Below, piece by piece: positions 58,653 to 64,000 of a stretch of DNA of 64,000 nt (positions are counted from its first letter, which is position 1; every line of letters begins with the position of its first letter). The notes below the pieces were generated by a model that was not told the origin of the DNA, searched no databases, and saw only the letters and a program-made list of their open reading frames with translations. Source of the DNA: Lindgomyces ingoldianus (taxonomy: Eukaryota > Ascomycota > Dothideomycetes > Pleosporales > Lindgomycetaceae); contig NW_022985163.1 of NCBI RefSeq assembly GCF_010093535.1, forward strand, positions 2,517,789 through 2,581,788, in the 5' to 3' direction. Made by a program: the position numbers and the translations under genes.

Positions 58653-59745
58653 TCAAACTGATTCTACCTTCCAACCTGACCCTGTGATCTTCTCATATGC
58701 CTCCCGGTATTTTGACGCCGTTTTCGCTTTCACATCTTCTGGAATTGCAACACCCTCTTGCCCTTTCAGGCCGTTCTTCGTCAACCAGTCCCGTAGATAC
58801 TGTTTATCAAAGCTCGGCTGTGGCTTCCCCAGATTCGCTTCCCAAGTCTCCTTTGACCAGAATCGGCTACTATCAGGCGTCAAGATTTCATCCACTAGAA
58901 CAACTTCATCCTGGTTCTGCGAGTTGACCCCAAATTCAAATTTAGTGTCTGCAAGAATGATCCCCACTTCCTCAGCTCTCTTTGCCGCGACCTCGTAGAT
59001 CTCGAGGCTTCGATTCTCTATTTTTTTCGCATAATCCTCGCCAATCAAACGTCGTGCCTCCTCGGGACTGATGTTTTCGTCCTTTCCGCCAGCCTCTGCT
59101 TTCGTGCTCGGCGTCCATAGTGGAGTTTCGAGCTTCTGCCCCTCGACCAATCCAGCAGGTATATTTATGCCATTGATGGTGCCCGATTTCTTATACTCTG
59201 ACCACGCAGATCCCGTGATATAGCCTCGAACGATTGATTCTAGTGGAAAGATGCGAAGTCGGTGCACGCGCATGCTCCTTGCGCGAAGAGATTGAGCCAG
59301 TGAAGGAGAAAGGGAGGCCTCAAGGGACGGAGGGAGAGAGTTGTCGATAAAGTGGGTTTGAAGTCCAGGGATCTTCTTCTTCAAGTATTCGAACCAATAT
59401 ACACTAGCAACATGGAGATCAGGAATTAGGAATGGACTAGGACGCTAATAACGGCAGAGACATACCTCATGGCCGTGAGGAGGCTTCCCTTTTGTGGAAT
59501 GCCCTACAATATTGTTAATAGCCACCACTACCTATGTCTCGGCATTGAATGAAGGATTCGAAAAGGGATAAAGTCTTGAAACTTTCTCATACATTTTGCA
59601 TAACCACATCATACGCAGATATTCGGTCGCTCGCGACAAACAGCAAAGTCTTCTCATCGATAGAAAACAAGTCTCGGACTTTCCCAGAAGCCAGCTTCGG
59701 TAGCTTTCCATCCAGGTCCACTTGAGTTAAGGCGGTGGAGGTCAT
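58653..59745 (-). CDS. ade1: SAICAR synthetase (phosphoribosylaminoimidazole-succinocarboxamide synthase)
   Basis: Three exons: 59593-59745, 59466-59503 and 58653-59403, with introns of 89 and 62 bp, giving 313 residues (yeast Ade1 has 306). The N-terminal [19 protein letters not shown] and [13 protein letters not shown] form the ATP-binding region. Exon 2 is only 38 bp and encodes the [12 protein letters not shown] segment. [19 protein letters not shown] and [11 protein letters not shown] followed by [15 protein letters not shown] are the family signatures. It joins CAIR with aspartate in purine synthesis in the cytosol. The ATG at 59745 was chosen because [17 protein letters not shown] matches the usual start. 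An upstream in-frame extension to 59799 is less likely. Confidence 0.96.
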
Positions 59746-60072
59746 GATTGTGGTTGAAGAATTGGGAGCAAGTGGAAAATTGTACCCTTTAAGCCGCAAT
59801 TAATGACGCACAAGTGGGGCCTCATGTGGCTTGTATGTAAGAAAGTGGCGCAATGCCAAGCATGCTCGAAAAGAAAACACCTAACAGTATTTAAACTGGA
59901 CGATATTAGTGAGAGTTCACAGGAAAGACTAGGGTGAATAATGCGAGGTGGAGCAGTTGGCGTGGGTGAGAGTTATGCCTTAGGATGTAGTGAGTAGAGA
60001 GAACGACTGACAAGAGCACAGACACGGGAAGGTGACTGAGAAAGCGGACAGACATGGCATTGCATATGAAGC
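59746..60072. other. Intergenic, ade1 promoter
   Basis: About 330 bp upstream of ade1 and downstream of the siroheme gene. No specific site recognised. Confidence 0.5.
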
Positions 60073-61747
60073 CTACACATTGAGAATCTCCCCTATGCCT
60101 GGTAGATCACTAGAGACACCTATATCATCTAATCCCTTAAACCCTTCCTCAACCACCCATCTTTGGTGAAACTTGTTCAGAATTGTGCATGCGTTCCCAA
60201 CAATTAGAAGACCAGGCGGCCGACTACCTTCTTCTTCAATCGCAGCGCACACATGCTCCAGCGTAGTCCTGATGACCCTCTGATCCGGGCAGCTGGCACG
60301 CTCGAGAACAGCGCATGGAGTGTTGAGTGGGTAGCCTTTGCCAACTTCAACAAGGCTTTCGACCAGGGAAGAAAGCCGATGAAGAGCCATTAAGAAAACA
60401 ACGGTGCGTGACGAAACATATTCCGGCGGATCCGGAGCCGCTCCTTTTCGTCCCGTGCCGGTGCACACGAGTACTTGATCGGCAACGCTGCGGTGAGTTG
60501 GCGGAATGGCTGCGAAAAGTGGCGCACTCAGGGCACTGGTTATGCCAGGAAGAACAGTCGGCAAATACCCGTTAGAACGAAAGAAATCATACTCTTCTCC
60601 ACCTCGGCCATAGATATAGGGGTCACCTTGCTTTAATCGCACTACAACCTTCCCAGCTTTGAGGCCCTCCAATCCCATCTGAAGAAGCTCCTCTTGGGCT
60701 TTGTCGGCGTTGCCTGGAAATTTCCTCGCAATATGTACAGTCACACGGCGTGGAACGAGGTCAAGCACCGGGCTAGGGACTAACTTGTCAGCGAGAATGA
60801 GATCCGCTGAAAGTATGGCCTTGTGCGTTGCTCGAGTCAAGAGGTCAGGATTCCCAGGTCCGGAGCCGGCAAGAATGATACGTCCCTTGTGTTGTGTTCC
60901 AGGCTCTCCGGTACTGCTAGCCTTGAAAGTCTTTGGGCTCGTGTAATTCCGAAGGAGGGTTTCCACATCCACATCTGAGATAGCAGCAAGACGGCGGAGC
61001 GGCCAATACTCGCAGATTTGTGCTAGCCAACGCATGCGCCTGTTCCGGGCCGCCTCAAAACTTTCCGCAGCGATCAGCTGGTTGAAGTTGGATGGTTGGC
61101 CAATATCTTCATCTTCAGCTTCTAGGTCTTGAGAAAGCTCAAGGGCATGATCCTCTTCCCATATACGCCTACGCATTGTCCCCAGTCTTTCGACGGCTTC
61201 GCCAAGGTGTAGAGGCAAGGAAGCCGCGATCTCCCGCCGTATTCGTGTGGAGAGTTTGCATCCTTTTCCGGACGTGGTAACACCAATTTGGAGAGGTCCG
61301 TCGGAATGGGTGGACAGGAGAGTGAACGAACAAAGATTGGGGGCATCGACGACGTTAACTGGTATTCTCAATCGCCGGCATAAGCTGGATATCTGAGTGG
61401 CTGCAATGCTATGAGAATACGACTAGAGGATCAGGAAGTGGATGCCTACTTTGAACCTGCTTTCTACCAGTTGTGACGAATACTGCATCCACGACGCCAT
61501 CGACCTCTGAGCGACCAAGGCTCGTCAAATCGTCTTCTCTGAAGCTACGTCGGACCCATTGAATCTCCCCCTCATCAATCCGTTGCATGAGACCGTAATG
61601 GACGGTAGCGCTCTCTGGGGCGATCAAAATCGGGGTGGCGCCGACTTCGATGGATCGTGTGCAGCGAGCGCCGGCCAGCGGGTTTGAGCCAATGATCAAG
61701 TGCACGTGACCCGTACAGTTAACCGCCGTGAGCAGGGCGGGACCCAT
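60073..61747 (-). CDS. Siroheme synthesis enzyme: Met8-like dehydrogenase fused to uroporphyrinogen-III methyltransferase
   Basis: Two exons, 61450-61747 and 60073-61400, with a 49-bp intron in phase 1, giving 541 residues. Residues 1-200 are Met8/CysG-N-like: a Rossmann segment (HVHLIIGSNPLAGARC, IEVGATPILIAPES), then RRLRIPVNVVDAPNLCSFTL and IGVTTSGKGCKLSTRIRREI. Residues from about 270 are the SAM-dependent Met1/CobA domain: GRIILAGSGPGNPDLLT, DLILADKLVPSPVLDLV, and the signature RLKQGDPYIYGRGGEEYDFF. It makes precorrin-2 and siroheme precursors for sulfite and nitrite reductase. Yeast splits these between Met8 and Met1. The ATG at 61747 is the first in frame before the conserved region. 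The exact acceptor at 61401 is slightly uncertain. Confidence 0.9.
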
Positions 61748-62304
61748 GCCGATGGTTCGCTGGATCAAGGAAGTCCTAGAGAAGGTAGAAGTCGGAACAG
61801 TTGAAAGCGCGTCAATAATATACCAAGCCCAGGAAACCCCGAGTCGTTTTTTCTCCCTTATCGATAAGCAGATTTTCCACTATTCCATTTTCAGCGGAAG
61901 CCGCGGAAATGCGCCGAGAAGCGATTCAACTCCGTCTTGGGGTTTAACACTTACGACAGAACATGACAGGGACTTAATTGAGAGTAGAAACTAGCACTTT
62001 CTTAACAACCTCTTTATTTCCAGAAAGCGATTTGACAGATCAAACCCACCCTAGTCATGTTCCGTGGTAAGTGATAACACACTGTACAGTATGTAATCAC
62101 TTAGCGCGGGACATAATTAGGATAGAGTTAATTTGTTCAAACCCTGACTGGAACAAGATAGAGTGTCAAGATAATGAAATTCCTGTCCTGAATTACCCGA
62201 GTCGTGTCCCACGTTAGGTGACAAGACGCAGTAGTGGGAGATTAGAGAACATCATTGCCCACCTAGTTGACGAACTTATTCAACTCATCGCTTCCTGTGC
62301 CCTA
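61748..62304. other. Intergenic between siroheme gene and rav2
   Basis: About 560 bp, largely AT-rich on the right, with no gene recognised. Confidence 0.55.
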
Positions 62305-63380
62305 CTATTCATCGCGATCCATTACAATGTTGAGCGCTTTGCGACTGAGCGTCACGCTGTGTTCGAGAGCATTCAGTTTGGCCATGGCTGAAATTAGTGC
62401 TGGATCCTGGCTCTCAACTCGAATCTTCTCCTTGACCCGCACCTCTTGTCCCCGATACATAAATGTGCGGTCGGCTTCGTCGTGCACTGGAGGGCGTGTA
62501 CCGCCCAAGGCCACGGCCAGCCGGTCTCTGATACTAAACCCTGAGTGAAATTCCTCGCCTGGAGTCTGGACTTCGAGGGTTCGGATTTCAAGGAGAAGGG
62601 CGGCATCGAAGACGAAAAGGTGGAAAGAAACAGTCGGAGGCAGAGGCGGATCGAAGGTCTAAGTGGCAGTGTCAGCATTGACCAGCGACGAAGGACCTAG
62701 CATGCATACCTTCTCGTCAATTGGGCTTTCCCACCATGGTAGCTGCACGTCCGAGTAGCCTTTCAGCGCTTGCCGTGCTTCTTGTATGTTATCGTGTAAC
62801 AGGCGCAACTGACCAGCAACAAAGTTGCCGTTGGTTGCATCACCGGTCCAGGTCGTTACGTCGATGACATCCAAGCAAGCATTGAGCAGGGTTCTGACCG
62901 AGGTCAGCTGCTGAATGACAAGAGTGGGAGCTTGCGGCGACGAAGATATGGTGAGGTCGTAACTGGTGGACCCTCGAGGCGGCGGGAGGCTTGACAGGCG
63001 CAACTTGATACTCTAGGGTTGGTATGGTTAGCTTTGATAAGCGCCCAAGGGCATAGAACAAAAGGCGATACGTACACCTTTCACGACTCGTGTGCCAACG
63101 CGAGTGATGAGGCCCTTGAGGCTCTCAGATCGCACCGAGCTCAGAACCAGTGTGGATCCATTCTCAGAGGGCGCGAGGAGAGCAGCGCATTCTTCCAGGC
63201 CAGCCTTCAGTGCCTGCAGTGTTTCGCGCAGCTGGACGAGGAGCCACGCGAGCTCTCGAGCCTGTTGTTTGAAGTGAGTAGTTGACTCAACAGCAGGGTT
63301 GGGCGAAATTATACCTGTGAAGCAGCTTGCTCGCGGGCAAGCTGATCGGGCTCAATGGGTGGCCAAATAGCGGTGGACAT
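62305..63380 (-). CDS. rav2: RAVE complex subunit Rav2/Rogdi
   Basis: Four exons: 63315-63380, 63076-63261, 62710-63012 and 62305-62658, with introns of 53, 63 and 51 bp, giving 302 residues. The Rogdi leucine-zipper family blocks are visible: ARELAWLLVQLRETLQALKA, LEECAALLAPSENGSTLVLS, and LKGLITRVGTRVVKG across the exon 2/3 junction, then LPWWESPIDEK and the C-terminal MAKLNALEHSVTLSRKAL. Rav2 with Rav1 and Skp1 reassembles the V1 and Vo sectors of the vacuolar ATPase after glucose signals. The length and the intact blocks argue for a functional gene. Confidence 0.92.
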
Positions 63381-64000
63381 TGCGAAGATGCTTGGGAATG
63401 AGAGGAAACACGAGAGCGTTGTCGTTTATGAAAGCATCAAGCCTCAGTACAGGCACTATGATAGTTGAGAAAATGGTCCGGGCGAGGTCTTGGCACTAGC
63501 ATCAGCACCAGCGATAGGCCACACCATGAAGCATTCTCTCGCTTTCCTCCCCCAGTCGGGTCCCGGAGCTTGGTGATGATGCAACGTGCAGATCAAGCAG
63601 TGAGTGACCTCATGGCAGGCCAGCTAGTGCGAGAAGTTCCCCAGCACCAACAAAGCCTGTCCGATGATACGTCACCACGCCCTTGGCCATGCAAGACCTG
63701 GTTCTTAATCAACCGTAAAATGCGAGTAGAACTCCAGCTGGAAGCCTTACTTTTGAAACACTTCTGAACATCCACCCCGGTCTTCCGGTCCCTACCATCG
63801 GCACCTTTCTTCAAAGCATATCACTGTTGTTTGCCATGGCTGCTAGTATGTACAGTCGCCTACCAAAAGTGATTGGCCACTTTAGCGAGAGGCCTAGGCC
63901 ACCCCACAATGCTTCGATTTCAATCAATTGTAACTTAATCAAATTACCACCTTTTTCAATGGTTACAAAAGCAAATAAAACCTCGCGCAAAGAGCTATCT
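63381..64000. other. Right window edge, no gene called
   Basis: About 620 bp. An ATG at about 63837 followed by a GTATGT donor-like sequence could be a tiny first exon of a gene continuing past the window, but nothing supports it further. Confidence 0.4.

Overview
The window is nuclear DNA of a filamentous ascomycete (Pezizomycotina). The evidence is many short introns of about 46-145 bp with GT-AG ends and CTGAC/CTAAC-like branch sites, Zn2Cys6 regulators, a HET-domain relic, an AA9 monooxygenase next to a GH105 hydrolase, palI/RIM9, and a fungal RNA-dependent RNA polymerase. A leotiomycete-like plant-litter or plant-associated fungus would fit, but the class is inference. Exon coordinates were worked out by hand from splice consensus, reading-frame phase and family conservation.

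Layout. 1-3.7 kb: 3' end of a GH105 unsaturated glucuronyl/rhamnogalacturonyl hydrolase, a secreted AA9 LPMO, and a 2EXR/F-box-like protein. 4-6.7 kb: hsp90 with a heat-shock-element-like promoter and a probable 5'UTR intron. 7-18.8 kb: a gene-poor accessory island. It holds a decayed HET-domain gene, one intact F-box gene, and a short Tc1/mariner-type element lying between two 106-bp inverted repeats. Several kb in it carry no recognisable gene. 18.9-29 kb: a Zn2Cys6 activator, a cytochrome b561-type membrane protein with a very long disordered tail, then a divergent pair (kinetochore protein Sos7 and an RS-rich splicing-associated protein). 29.2-30.9 kb: a second Zn2Cys6 regulator that is a pseudogene. 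31.3-36.6 kb: a PHO84-type phosphate transporter, ribosomal protein eL37 and Elongator subunit Elp6. 37-47 kb: a 1511-residue RdRP of the RNA-silencing machinery and a 1090-residue helical plus coiled-coil protein of unknown function. 48-64 kb: housekeeping genes: mitochondrial D-lactate dehydrogenase, aspartate-semialdehyde dehydrogenase, ribosomal protein eS4, palI, SAICAR synthetase, a fused siroheme-synthesis enzyme and the RAVE subunit Rav2/Rogdi.

No operon-like logic is expected or seen. Functional links are weak: GH105 and AA9 both act on plant polysaccharides. ASADH (methionine/threonine pathway) and the siroheme enzyme (cofactor of sulfite reductase) both feed sulfur amino-acid synthesis but lie about 9 kb apart. 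I found no tRNA or rRNA gene, no CRISPR array and no clear new multi-gene system. The most unusual material is the decayed island with its transposon inside an inverted duplication, the two regulator/HET relics, and the unknown coiled-coil protein.
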